28,358 bases of DNA from Prorocentrum cordatum (GCA_963575745.1 CAUYUJ010006476.1:25001-53358); one strand, 5' to 3'; shown: positions 1 through 10,126, counted from the first letter of the stretch. The notes: generated by a model from the letters alone, not told the origin. Translations and numbers: made by a program.

Positions 1-815
1 CAGCGCAATATCCGCACACCCCTCGCTGGAAACTGCCATTAAAATATCCCCCCCCCGGCTTGAAACTGCAACCGAAATATCCTCACCCCCCCAGCCTTCA
101 AACTGCCAGCGAATTATCCTCACACCCTTCGCTTGAAACTGCCCGCGAAATATAATCGCCGCTCCTGGCCTAAAACTGCCAGCAAAATATTCCCACCCCC
201 TGGCCTAAAACTGGCAGCAACACATCCTCAACCCCCTCGCTGGAAACTGCCAGCGAAATATCCTCAGCGCCCCTGGCCTAAAACTGCAAATATCCCCCCC
301 TGCCTCAAAAACTGCCAGCGAAATATCCTCAGCGCCCCTGGCCCAAAAACTGCTTCAACTGCCAGCGAAATTCCTCAACCCCCTCGCTTGAAACTGCCAG
401 CGAAATATCCTCACCGCCCCTGGCTTAGAACTGCCAGCGAAATATCAGCCCCCCCTGGCCTAAAACTGCAGGCGAAGTATCTACAACCCCCGGAAATAAA
501 ACAGCCATCTAACGGCTGTGGTGTTTCAGCTGCCAGTTCAGCCAGTCAGTCATCAGTCTACTTCCCGAAAACAAGATTAAGGACTGCGCCCGTAAAATGT
601 CCTAACCCCCTGGCCTAAAACTGCCAGCGCAATGTCCTCAACCCCCTGACTTAACACTGCCAGCGAAATGTCCTTACCCCCTGGCCTAAAGCTGCCAGCG
701 AAATATCCGCATAGCCCTCGCGCAAAATTGCCAGCGAAATATCCTCCCCCCTGGCCTAAAACTGCCAGCGAGGTATCCTCAACCCCCTGACTAAAACTGG
801 CAGCGAAACATCCAC
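1..815. repeat. Minisatellite, ~37-bp unit
   Basis: A degenerate tandem array whose core reads roughly CTGGCCTAAAACTGCCAGCG followed by AAATATCCTCAACCCC. Successive copies of the ACTGCCAGCG core lie about 37 bp apart, with small indels and runs of C. A unique-looking insert at 493-592 interrupts it. Open frames through it (for example on the plus strand from 133) only reflect a stop-poor repeat unit and are not called genes. Confidence 0.9.
493..592. repeat. Dispersed repeat, copy 1 (pair with 20696-20786)
   Basis: This ~95-bp segment begins near AAATAAAACAGCCATCTAAC and ends near GCGCCCG. The second copy at 20696-20786 has the same order of blocks: CCATCTAACGGCTGTG, then TTCAGCT, GTCTACTTCCCG, GAGATTA-like and CTGCGCCCG. 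It sits inside the 37-bp minisatellite here and beside a GC-rich repeat in the other copy, so it moved or was duplicated independently of its flanks. Confidence 0.75.
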
Positions 816-827
816 ACCTCAGGAAAT

Positions 828-876
828 TATCCCAGTGCGACCCTACCTAAGAGTTGGAGCCTCTCGGAAAGCAACA
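828..876. repeat. Dispersed repeat, copy 1 (pair with 20908-20958)
   Basis: A ~48-bp block containing TATCCCAGTGCGACCCTACC and GGAAAGCAACAT. It recurs at 20908-20958 with a few substitutions. In both places it lies just after the CCATCTAACGGCTG block and just before CTACAT-type satellite DNA (here with a GTA tract in between), so a composite region has been duplicated. Confidence 0.75.
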
Positions 877-910
877 TTAGTAGGAGCGGCAAACGCCGTC
901 CGCCTCCTTC

Positions 911-1519
<609 letters not shown>

Positions 1520-1641
1520 CTAGCGCCAGAACCACCGACGCCACGCCGTAAGTGAAGCAGCAGCAGAAGCAGGCAGCAAGTCGCCGAGACAGCAGCAAAA
1601 GCAAGCAGGCACGGAGATGAGGGCGGGGCACTGGGGAGTTC

Positions 1642-1892
1642 TTGACATCTACATCTATATCTACACCTACATCTACATTGACACCTACATCTACATCTAG
1701 ACCTACATATACATCTACACCTACAGCTACATCTACACCTACACCTGCAGCTACATCTACATCTACATCAACAGCGAGACTCACATCTACATCTACATCT
1801 ACACCTACTACATCTACACCTACATCTACATCCACATCTACACCTACATCCACATCTACACATACACCTACATCTACATCTACATCTACACT
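1642..1892. repeat. (CTACAT)n-type satellite, copy 1
   Basis: A hexamer-based array of CTACAT/CTACAC/CTACAG units. It contains a distinctive interruption, ATCAACAGCGAGACTCACAT, that recurs at about 21017-21036 in the second array (20957-21127). The shared interruption shows the two arrays are related by duplication and did not arise independently. Confidence 0.9.
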
Positions 1893-1894
1893 TT

Positions 1895-2045
1895 CGCATT
1901 GGTGTTGCTTTTGCTTTGCATTGCCGTTGCTTTTGCGCTTGCCTTTGCTTTCGCCTTTGCCTTTGCTTGTGGGTTTGCTGTTGCTGTTGCGTTTGCTGTG
2001 CTTTTGTTTTTGTTGTTGCTTGGTGTTGCTTTTGCTTTCGCATAT
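1895..2045. repeat. TTTGCT-rich satellite
   Basis: About 150 bp of TTGCTTTTGC / TTGCCTTTGC units, a degenerate hexamer array. Related TTTGC-rich DNA occurs at 20475-20530 and 20570-20600. No gene is supported in this stretch. Confidence 0.85.
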
Positions 2046-2239
2046 ATAGAAAGACATTTAGGACATGCGATAACACGTCGGGTGTCATGTCTCCCGACCG
2101 GTGCTATGTGCGACACCTTCGTGAATCCTAAGGGCTCAAGCTGCCCCACTAAGGGCTCAAGATAACCCACAGACGGACAACATGCATGGAACATACGTGC
2201 GCACGCACACACATATAAGTACATATCTTTATATATATA

Positions 2240-2290
2240 TATATACTAGAATCACGCGCGCGCTGCGCGCGCGCTTGGTTCTAGTATATA
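2240..2290. repeat. AT/GC palindrome
   Basis: An imperfect palindrome. TATATACTAGAA (2240-2251) pairs with TTCTAGTATATA (2279-2290) and encloses an alternating CG core that is itself palindromic, CGCGCGCGC-TG-CGCGCGCGC. A TA run precedes it. The alternating CG core is a sequence type able to adopt Z-DNA; the outer arms could extrude a cruciform. Confidence 0.8.
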
Positions 2291-2550
2291 GACGCATACA
2301 CATATACATGTACATATACATGTACAGTTACATATACAAGTACATACGCATATACATATACATTTGCATATACATATACATAGACATACAAATACACGTA
2401 TACACATACATATACATCTGCATATACATATACATATCCATCCCCATCCGTATCCATCCATCCATCCATCCATCCATCCATCCATCCATCCATCCGTTCA
2501 TCCACCCATCCATCCATACATACATACAGACATGCATACATGAATACATA
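2291..2550. repeat. TACATA and ATCC satellites
   Basis: The region holds (TACATA)n-like DNA to about 2430, then roughly twelve ATCC tetramers (about 2440-2515) and a short CATA-rich tail. No coding content is supported; open frames here are simple-repeat translations. Confidence 0.9.
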
Positions 2551-3240
2551 CATTGGAAGCCCCTTGGGGTCTGCTTGGGGGCCTCTTGGGGACAAGCTCG
2601 GTGCGAAGACGAAAAACACGAATGCGGTTGACATGTACGTTTTCCGAAGAGAACGGGGCCAATTTTGCCTCTCGGGGCCCTCTGGGAGGTCAAATTGCAC
2701 GGGTTATGAGGCGTCTTGGAGGCCTCGTGTTGGCTGCTTGGGGCCTCGTGGGGGTCTCGGGCGCCCTCTTGGGGCGTGGGGCTGGCAATTCCAGTTGGAT
2801 TGCCCTATCTTGTGCTCCTCTAGGAGCCCTCTGGGAAGCTGTTGGGGCCGTTTTGGGTGCCTCTGGGACCGGCCTGGGACCCTCTTGGGCCGTCTTGGCG
2901 CCCTCTGGGGGGCCTCTTGGGCCGTGTAGGGGCAATCTTAGGGACCCCTGAGGTCGGCAAGGATGGCGCGAAGACGAAAATCACGAGCACGGTAAACATA
3001 TACGTTTTACGGAAGGAATGGATATATTTTTGCTTCTCGGGGCCCTCGTGGGGCAAATTGCACGGGTTACGAGGCGTCTTCGAAGCCTCTGGGGCCGATG
3101 GAAACGTCCCGTGATCCGATCCGTCAAAGCCGTCGACTTCAGGGTGGTGGGCGGCTGGCTGGGGCCGCCGTGACGCTCATCGAACCGCCCTCCGATGCGA
3201 TTTTGGGCCCCTCAAGGTCTGGCCGGGCCCCCGGGCCACA
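2550..3240. repeat. CTTGGGG-family repeat block 1
   Basis: A G/C-rich degenerate minisatellite built on CTTGGGGCCTC-type 12-15-mers. Two spaced copies of a conserved non-minisatellite linker are embedded, at about 2600-2715 and 2955-3085: GCGAAGACGAAAA, an ACATRTACGTTTTMCG-like core, then CTCGGGGCCCTC and CAAATTGCACGGGTTA. The same core is the landmark of the 356-bp tandem units at 12.98-13.96 kb. Open frames rich in Gly/Leu/Ser/Trp on one strand and Pro/Arg on the other are repeat artefacts. Confidence 0.85.
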
Positions 3241-3523
3241 CATTTGTGGTAGAGGTCGTGGCCCCTGGCCCAGACTCTCAAAATCTTTAAAAAAGTGAAG
3301 ATTCTGAATTTCAAGGCGCGGTGCGCCTGTGACGTATAATTTAAAGATCGTCCACTCACCAATCGTTAAAATCAGATATCTATGTACTGGCTTATTGCTA
3401 CCAGTCGTTGGTTGTTCGCAGCAATTCTTTCGCCATGTATGATATCTCCTTAACCCTTAAAACCTCCACCTATACCCTAACCCCACCCAGCACGAAAAAC
3501 ACTGCGCATTGAAGGTATTTGTC
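3241..3523. other. Intergenic, no gene seen
   Basis: The left part (3216-3290: CCGGGCCCCCGGGCCACACA, then CAGACTCTCAAAATCTTTAA) resembles in inverted orientation the segment at 11293-11365, which reads AATCTTTAAAAA, then GAGAGTCTGGG and GGGCCCCCGGG. A related CACATTTGTGGTAG stretch occurs at 13935. Nothing gene-like is visible in the remainder. Confidence 0.6.
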
Positions 3524-3617
3524 GGCGAAACATATTGTTCGAACCGCTGCGAGGACCCAAACCCTAATACATAATGCCAGGTTTGCGAAACATATTTTTC
3601 GAACCGCTGCGGAGGTC
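3524..3617. repeat. Direct repeat, 63-bp spacing
   Basis: GCGAAACATATTGTTCGAAC at 3524 recurs at 3587 as GCGAAACATATTTTTCGAAC. Both are followed by CGCTGCG and then GGA or GAGG, so about 31 bp are duplicated. The function is unknown. The segment lies downstream of gene D on its coding strand. Confidence 0.8.
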
Positions 3618-3865
3618 GGCAAACAACATATAATTTTCATGAGGTCGGCACACGCTGCACTGGGGAGCTCGATACATAAACCATGGCAAATGATCTCGGC
3701 AAGCAACACATGTCTAAGGAGATCAACGAACAGGTTCTGCTTAATAAGCTCGACAAAAAATCGGGAAACCGCGTGTTTCCCTTAGGATTCAGACTAGCAA
3801 CATTTTTTCCTGGTCTAGGAAGACATGTTGCTTCAAGAGCTCGTTAAACATATTGCATTTCGTAT

Positions 3866-3903
3866 GGTCGAGCAGCAGCCCAACTTCATCTTCGCCTTTT
3901 TTT
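3866..3903 (-). repeat. Gene D 3' signature: A7 plus 20-nt motif
   Basis: On the minus strand the gene D stop codon TAA (3910-3908) is followed by ATGG, then exactly seven A (3903-3897), then 11 nt, then AGTTGGGCTGCTGCTCGACC (3885-3866). The same A7 plus AGTTGGGC...CTCGACC arrangement follows genes A, B and C. The role is unknown: a 3'-end processing signal, the remnant of a poly(A) tail, or the edge of a mobile cassette. Confidence 0.75.
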
Positions 3904-3907
3904 CCAT

Positions 3908-5605
3908 TTAACGGTCACGCCAAAGCAATGCCAAATGAGTTCTATCTTTGAGTAGCATTGTGTCCTGCACTGTCGCATGGAATGGGCCATTCTGACTCTT
4001 CGAATAAACCTGAGCTATTTCGCCGCATCTGGATTCGCTGTAATAGCCTGACACGAACCGAGCATTGATGAGTTCACACTGTTCGGCAAGATGGCCTGCT
4101 ACATAATGCAACTTCGGTTTGCTCTGCCACCTTCCCAAGTGCCCATGCATAACCCCAAGATATTGAAAATGCTGGCCCATCCGAGTGCAATGCTTATGTA
4201 ATATCTGCAGCTCAGGGTCTGTCATGATAACCTCTCCTTGTGCAAGCACATCGTAAATCGTTTTCAATGATTCGATACATTTGAACATGTGTTTCTGCTT
4301 TCGTGAACCACACATGTTGACCGCACGTTTTTGCAGCTCGAAAACAAAAGGCACCAACGCCTTTGTGTTCGCCCCTTTGACGCCGTTGCCTTTTAACTCG
4401 CCCTCATTGATGTTGCTATGCTTGATTCGGGGAATGCGGTTCGCAACTGCATGGCATGAATAGAATCCACGCACATCTGAATTCAAGAACTCAATCCTTT
4501 CATCAATCGTGTCCCCTGGCAAAACGTTTGTCTCATGATCTGGGCACACATGTTCGTTCAAGATGCTGCCAATAACAACTGAGGTGCAACCGTGGTGGTC
4601 TAACATGCGCAGCGTGCAATACCTGTAAGTCCACTTATTGAACCACGAATGGTTTGCAAGAGGATGCAAGGGCCTGCGTAACCGCTGTAAGAATCGATCG
4701 TTTGAGACTAAAGTATGTCGCCACAGTGCATCATCATTAAAATCATGAAACGGAACATCTCTGGTAGTTGCTTCGCATTGAGAACACACGACCGTACCGT
4801 TGTAGTGCGGTATGCCGACCTTATTGCATGCATAATCCAGATCAGCACCCAAGAATAGCAATACTGCGCCCCAGCTCCCTGGTTCGACTGGGCCTGCCAA
4901 CCTAGCAAAATCATCCATGATCATTTCCCAAGAAAGATCAGGCTTATCATCGCCAGTCTCAATTGCTGTGCCCATTAGAAACCGAGTTTCCTTCTCGGTG
5001 CCCTGCCCAAGTAACGAGTGCCAAAGCCGACAATATGAAGAGGCATGCGCCGACACTGGGACACCATCATCAAATATAGCCAATGGCAAATGGTATCTTA
5101 AATCAGCAGCACTGCGATCCTTGAGCCAAGGGTGTTTCGACCAAAACTCCAAACACGATGGCCTTTCTAAAAGACGTTCCCAAAAGTCTTGGATTCCTCC
5201 TGCAGTTGCCCCGAGATGCTGTTCGAACCTCCTGGCGCTCGCCCCCCACAACCAATGAAACAATCTGCTAGGCAAGCACACTGAAGACATAAAACTCCCA
5301 TCGATCACTACAGGAGCTGGGGGCAATGCCGAATCAGGCACAATCGATGCCACAACTCGCTGAGCATTCCTGATTTGTTTGCAACATTTTGCGAGCCTCA
5401 ATAAATGCTGGTTGATCTGACGACGGTCGTGCTCCTCGACGTAATTCTGAGCGTGTCGGGCGATAGTCGCAGCATCTGTTTTGCCCCAACCCCAGTCTTT
5501 CAACCAACTCAGAAGCATCGGGGAGATACCAGACAGCTCATCACGAACTGGCGTCCTGGACCGACGTCTGTCAGGGGCGTCCAATCTCTGACGCCACCCA
5601 GGCAT
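3908..5605 (-). CDS. Gene D: 565-aa protein of transposase-like layout, function unassigned
   Basis: A single uninterrupted exon. I start it at the first in-frame ATG, 5605. The open frame continues 23 codons further upstream, but that stretch contains the relict spliced leader (5639-5659) and so should be 5' UTR. Visible landmarks (numbered from this ATG) are an FDDGVPV motif at 178-184, GADLDY at 253-258, a CSQC pair at 274-277, a long charged middle region, and a C-terminal KPKLHYVAGH...SESRCGE stretch at 496-529. Spaced acidic residues, a CxxC pair and a late His/Glu-containing block recall the layout of DDE/RNase-H-fold transposases such as the plant TNP2 type. That is only an analogy: I cannot assign the family, and no terminal inverted repeats were recognised around the gene. 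It is the last of four same-strand genes. No frameshift or stop interrupts it. Confidence 0.8.
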   Translation of the reverse strand: MPGWRQRLDAPDRRRSRTPVRDELSGISPMLLSWLKDWGWGKTDAATIARHAQNYVEEHDRRQINQHLLRLAKCCKQIRNAQRVVASIVPDSALPPAPVVIDGSFMSSVCLPSRLFHWLWGASARRFEQHLGATAGGIQDFWERLLERPSCLEFWSKHPWLKDRSAADLRYHLPLAIFDDGVPVSAHASSYCRLWHSLLGQGTEKETRFLMGTAIETGDDKPDLSWEMIMDDFARLAGPVEPGSWGAVLLFLGADLDYACNKVGIPHYNGTVVCSQCEATTRDVPFHDFNDDALWRHTLVSNDRFLQRLRRPLHPLANHSWFNKWTYRYCTLRMLDHHGCTSVVIGSILNEHVCPDHETNVLPGDTIDERIEFLNSDVRGFYSCHAVANRIPRIKHSNINEGELKGNGVKGANTKALVPFVFELQKRAVNMCGSRKQKHMFKCIESLKTIYDVLAQGEVIMTDPELQILHKHCTRMGQHFQYLGVMHGHLGRWQSKPKLHYVAGHLAEQCELINARFVSGYYSESRCGEIAQVYSKSQNGPFHATVQDTMLLKDRTHLALLWRDR

Positions 5606-5638
5606 GTTACAGAGCACGTTCGGCAGATCTACGCGAAA

Positions 5639-5659
5639 AGTTTGCCAAAATGGCTGCGC
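5639..5659 (-). other. Relict spliced leader, gene D
   Basis: Read on the minus strand, this 21-nt stretch matches the dinoflagellate spliced leader at 15 of 21 positions, including an unbroken 12-nt AGCCATTTTGGC block. It ends 33 nt before the ATG of gene D. That gives a short 5' UTR and argues that translation starts at 5605. By itself the match is modest; its weight comes from similar matches at the same place in genes A, B and C. Confidence 0.7.
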
Positions 5660-6481
5660 GATGCAACGAGACAATATAACTTGATATGTTACGAAGCCAG
5701 ATCATACTGGCACGATACGCACGAAACGTCAATGCCCATGGCATGTTGAACTGATTGATTGGACGGCTGTTTGAATGACTGATTGTTTGGAGATAGATGA
5801 GTGAATTTATTGATTCAACTTGCGATAAGATAAGGCACGGTAAGGCAATGCAAGATTGTGTGATGTGGAATACGGTAAGCAAAGGTACGGTGAGACATGA
5901 TGGCACATGCTAAGGTAACATATGATGTGATATAATGCGGTATCGTATGATGACATATGGCACTATGGTATGATATAAGCTAGAGCATGTTAACATAGGG
6001 TGCTAAATGCAGGGATGATGCAATGTACAATAGGACCATACAATACATGATTGCATACGAGGCGATACAATATATGGCGAGACAAGCTACAGTAAAACAG
6101 GATAAGGTATGATAGGGTAAGCTACCTTGAGACTGGGTAATCAGATAAGATAAGATAGCATACGGTACGATCGTGCACGATACGTTGGGCTACCATCAGA
6201 CACACCATGATACGTTTTTACGCCGCGGCATGCAAACTGTAACGTGTTTGTCTTGCCGCAGTCGGCCACGGAGGAGGACGAGGGAACGAGGGAGGAATGC
6301 GAGGCCGAGGGGAAACAACGACAGCCCAAGCGAAGTAACATGATACACTGACATAAAATACATGATCCGAACTTCATCACAATTAATATCGTGCCGCCTC
6401 ATATTATGATAAGTCACTTTATCCTCTCCAATTCGATCCAATCCAAAAGAAATGCGGCGCTAATATCTGTTTTATTTGTTT
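5660..6481. other. Intergenic, degenerate GATA-rich DNA
   Basis: About 820 bp between gene D and the 3' signature of gene C. From 5820 to 6180 it is a loose mixture of GGTAAG, GATACG, TATGAT and ATACGG words suggesting a decayed short satellite. I see no gene. Confidence 0.6.
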
Positions 6482-6565
6482 GGGTCGAGCTGAAGCCCAA
6501 CTCGTTTTTTTCAATCGAACAGGCTCCAGACTAACGCGTTCAGTCGAGCTTGAGCCAGCTCTAAC
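6482..6565 (-). repeat. Gene C 3' signature: A7 plus motif, three copies
   Basis: On the minus strand, a near-canonical AGTTGGGCTTCAGCTCGACC (6501-6482) is immediately preceded by CG and seven A (6511-6505). Two degenerate relatives lie at about 6513-6535 and 6541-6565 (the latter TTAGAGCTGGCTCAAGCTCG), spaced about 30 bp apart. The array starts about 100 nt after the gene C stop codon, so the 3' UTR is longer than in genes B and D. Confidence 0.7.
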
Positions 6566-6667
6566 TTGGTCGACCTTTTCCCCCAGGTCAACATGCTAGT
6601 CACATCTAGTGCTTCGCATTTGAAATGGTCGGGCCAAACGCACCGCAATGATTGCCATCCACACATC

Positions 6668-8326
<1,659 letters not shown>

Positions 8327-8378
8327 GCCTGCGTGCGCGGAAGTCCAGCTGGGACTGTAAACGCTGACTTGTTTTGCG

Positions 8379-8399
8379 CCTGAACCGAAAAGGCTAGTG
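8379..8399 (-). other. Relict spliced leader, gene C
   Basis: The minus-strand sequence CACTAGCC...GGTTCAGG matches the dinoflagellate leader at 15 of 21 positions without gaps, including TAGCC, TTT and TTCA-type blocks. It ends 52 nt before the gene C ATG. Weak alone, it is supported by its position and by the clearer copies at genes A and B. Confidence 0.6.
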
Positions 8400-8977
8400 A
8401 TACAACACATGCGCATACATTGATAAGTGGGCAGGGGACAGCATACACCGTATTTCCAGGTCGATCCTAAGCCCCAGCTAGGCATGTATAAAAATGTTGG
8501 ACCGAGTTGCAGCAAGACTGGCTCGCTGCAGTGGTATCGCATGGATGCAAGGGAAGACATGGGGAGGCAACGTAAGACCATGCCATATGACATAATATAA
8601 GACATGACATATAAGGTGCGGGCTACGAGCATACATATGCGAGGTGAACCATGGCAAAACCCTCGGGTTTTTGCTAATCGCGCCAGCGCCGGGCGCGATT
8701 AGCAAAAACCCGAGGCTGTTTGAAGACTGCACTTTACAGGCTGACATCGCGCGGAGGAGGAGCGGCCACCTTCGATCCCCGAAACCCGAGCCCAGGAAAG
8801 CATGTTAAACAACTGAAATTCGATGTGAGAGAATGGGAACACAGAGTTGGTATCCAAATTTGAATCTGGCGCTTAAGCCAGCAAGTGGGTATAACGACAT
8901 GGTCGGTTTTACATAAGAGAACGTGGGCTCATACTGTATGAGGGTTGGTGCGATATTATATCATATGATGGGTATAT
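8400..8977. other. Intergenic between genes C and B
   Basis: About 580 bp with no gene seen. It contains a perfect 24-bp stem hairpin (8661-8715) and otherwise unremarkable sequence with ATAT/GACAT-rich words. Confidence 0.6.
8661..8715. repeat. Perfect 24-bp inverted repeat
   Basis: Left arm 8661-8684 (CCTCGGGTTTTTGC then TAATCGCGCC) and right arm 8692-8715 are perfect reverse complements, separated by the 7-nt loop AGCGCCG. The perfection, in a neighbourhood where everything else has drifted, suggests a recent origin or selection. It could be a minimal mobile hairpin, a transcription or processing signal, or an snRNA-like fold. Confidence 0.9.
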
Positions 8978-9101
8978 GGGTCGATCTGAAGCCCAACTGT
9001 CATATGGGTGGAGCTGAAGCCCAACTAGTAACACAGGTTTATATGAGGCCCAACTAACCATACAAGTCGAGATGAAGCCCAACTGATTGTGGTATTTTTT
9101 T
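8978..9101 (-). repeat. Gene B 3' signature: A7 plus four tandem motif copies
   Basis: On the minus strand the gene B stop TAG (9107-9105) is followed by TTC, seven A (9101-9095) and 10 nt. Four motif copies come next: 9084-9064, 9055-9036, 9026-9006 and 8998-8978. All begin AGTTGGGC and most end in CGACC, CCACC or a close variant. Spacing is 28-30 bp with unrelated 8-9-nt spacers. This is the most amplified of the four 3' signatures. Confidence 0.8.
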
Positions 9102-9104
9102 GAA

Positions 9105-9617
9105 CTACCACTTCTTCATGGCCTTCTTCCTACTGTTCAGCAAAGAATGGTCGCTAGGAAGCAAAGCCCGTTTGTGCGTCCGCGTCCTGCCGTCAGCCCC
9201 CCTGCTCGATCTTTGCCATGAGGCCCCCTCCTGACCGCCAGTCTCAGTACCGAGCCCACGCTCAGCAGCACGCCGTTGCAACGACCGCCACTCAGCATTC
9301 GATGGCTGCTGCTGCTGCTCGAGAGGCTGCTGCTGCTGGCTGCCACGCTGCAGCTCCTCCTGCATCTCGTGCATCTGCTGCTGGCTGCCATGCTGCTTCT
9401 CCTCCTCCTGTATCTCGTGCAGCACGTATGCCCAAGTATCCCAATGGTGGGGGTTACTTGATGATCCAACTGCTACAGGCTTCTGCTGCGGCTGTTGTTG
9501 GTGTTGTTGCTGATGCCCTTGAGCAGCGAGCCCCCTCAACGCTGCATCTGTCCTATTGAAGGCCTCTCCCTCCTCGCGGCTGTCATCCAACAAAGGCGAC
9601 ATGTGCGTGCACTCCAT
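9105..9617 (-). CDS. Gene B: Gln-rich 170-aa protein, unassigned
   Basis: The ORF starts at ATG 9617 and ends TAG at 9105. The product is low-complexity and hydrophilic, with Gln-rich runs around residues 35-46 and 90-105 and a basic C-terminus (RKKAMKKW). A HHWDTWAYVLHEIQEEE stretch near 57-73 is the most protein-like part. The frame is open upstream of this ATG, through the relict leader at 9632-9652, so the start is chosen from the leader. An earlier out-of-frame ATG lies between leader and start, which is a warning that the gene may be shifted or dead. No known domain is recognised. Its coding status is supported mainly by its neighbours' shared 5' and 3' signatures. Confidence 0.5.
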   Translation of the reverse strand: MECTHMSPLLDDSREEGEAFNRTDAALRGLAAQGHQQQHQQQPQQKPVAVGSSSNPHHWDTWAYVLHEIQEEEKQHGSQQQMHEMQEELQRGSQQQQPLEQQQQPSNAEWRSLQRRAAERGLGTETGGQEGASWQRSSRGADGRTRTHKRALLPSDHSLLNSRKKAMKKW

Positions 9618-9631
9618 GCCAATTGCATGAA

Positions 9632-9652
9632 CTCGAGCCAGAGTGGCTACAG
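9632..9652 (-). other. Relict spliced leader, gene B
   Basis: On the minus strand CTGTAGCCACTCTGGCTCGA plus a final G matches the dinoflagellate leader at 17 of 21 positions. All four differences are transitions, as expected for a decaying copy. It lies 14 nt upstream of the chosen ATG. Confidence 0.8.
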
Positions 9653-9734
9653 AGAAAACCAGCTCAATAACTGTAGGGCCCGCTCGACCGCACCTGACAA
9701 CAACGCGTACATCCGACTACACGGACACGCGGAT

Positions 9735-9985
9735 ACAAGATTATTCAGATAGTGATCGCCGTATTGACTTGAGTGATTGGTTGAATGGTTCATTGATTGG
9801 TGGATTTGGGAATTAATTGATTGATTGATGGGATGACTGATTGAATGAGTGATTGAATGATTGATGGATTGATTGCATGCGTGGTTGAATGGGTTATTGA
9901 ATTTTCCATTTCCAATTGCTTGATTGAGTGATTGAACGGTTTTAATTAATTGAGTGGTTGATGAATTCATGTGTTGCGGGATGGT
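9735..9985. repeat. (ATTG)n-like degenerate satellite
   Basis: A loose tetramer array (ATTGATTGATTG, GAATG, GGTTGA words) lying between gene B and gene A. A shorter relative occurs at 5750-5815 beside gene D. No gene is visible. Confidence 0.8.
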
Positions 9986-10020
9986 GTTTGTTTAATTCAG
10001 TGTTGATTCGTTGATGGCTG

Positions 10021-10080
10021 TTTTTTTGCGGTCGAGCTTCAGCCCAACTGTTTTTTTCTACGCCGAGCCGTTGCCCAAAT
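10021..10080 (-). repeat. Gene A 3' signature: A7 - motif - A7
   Basis: On the minus strand, after the gene A stop (10129-10127), a degenerate ATTTGGGCAACGGCTCGGCG (10080-10061) comes first, then seven A (10057-10051). AGTTGGGCTGAAGCTCGACC (10049-10030) follows, then GC and a second run of seven A (10027-10021). The central hexamer reads CTGAAG here and CTTCAG in gene C, so it is inverted relative to the flanking parts of the motif. Confidence 0.75.
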
Positions 10081-10126
10081 TATACATGTACATATGTAAT
10101 TGGTTCTTGTTTTGCGCAGGCCACGC

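Noticed and set aside
3450-3495. Telomere-like words (ACCCTAAC, AACCCTTAAAAC)
   Set aside because: There are only isolated, non-tandem copies, not enough for an interstitial telomere tract.
5117-5132. CTTGGCTCAAGG on the minus strand as a further leader relic
   Set aside because: It lies in the middle of the gene D coding frame and lacks the rest of the 21-mer, so it is a chance match.
5607-5674. TTG or further upstream start for gene D
   Set aside because: The stretch contains the relict leader and no ATG, and an in-frame TGA lies a short way upstream of it.
8978-9084. CRISPR-like array (four ~20-nt repeats with short spacers)
   Set aside because: Spacers are only 8-9 nt, the genome is eukaryotic, and no cas gene is present. 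It is a 3'-flanking motif array.
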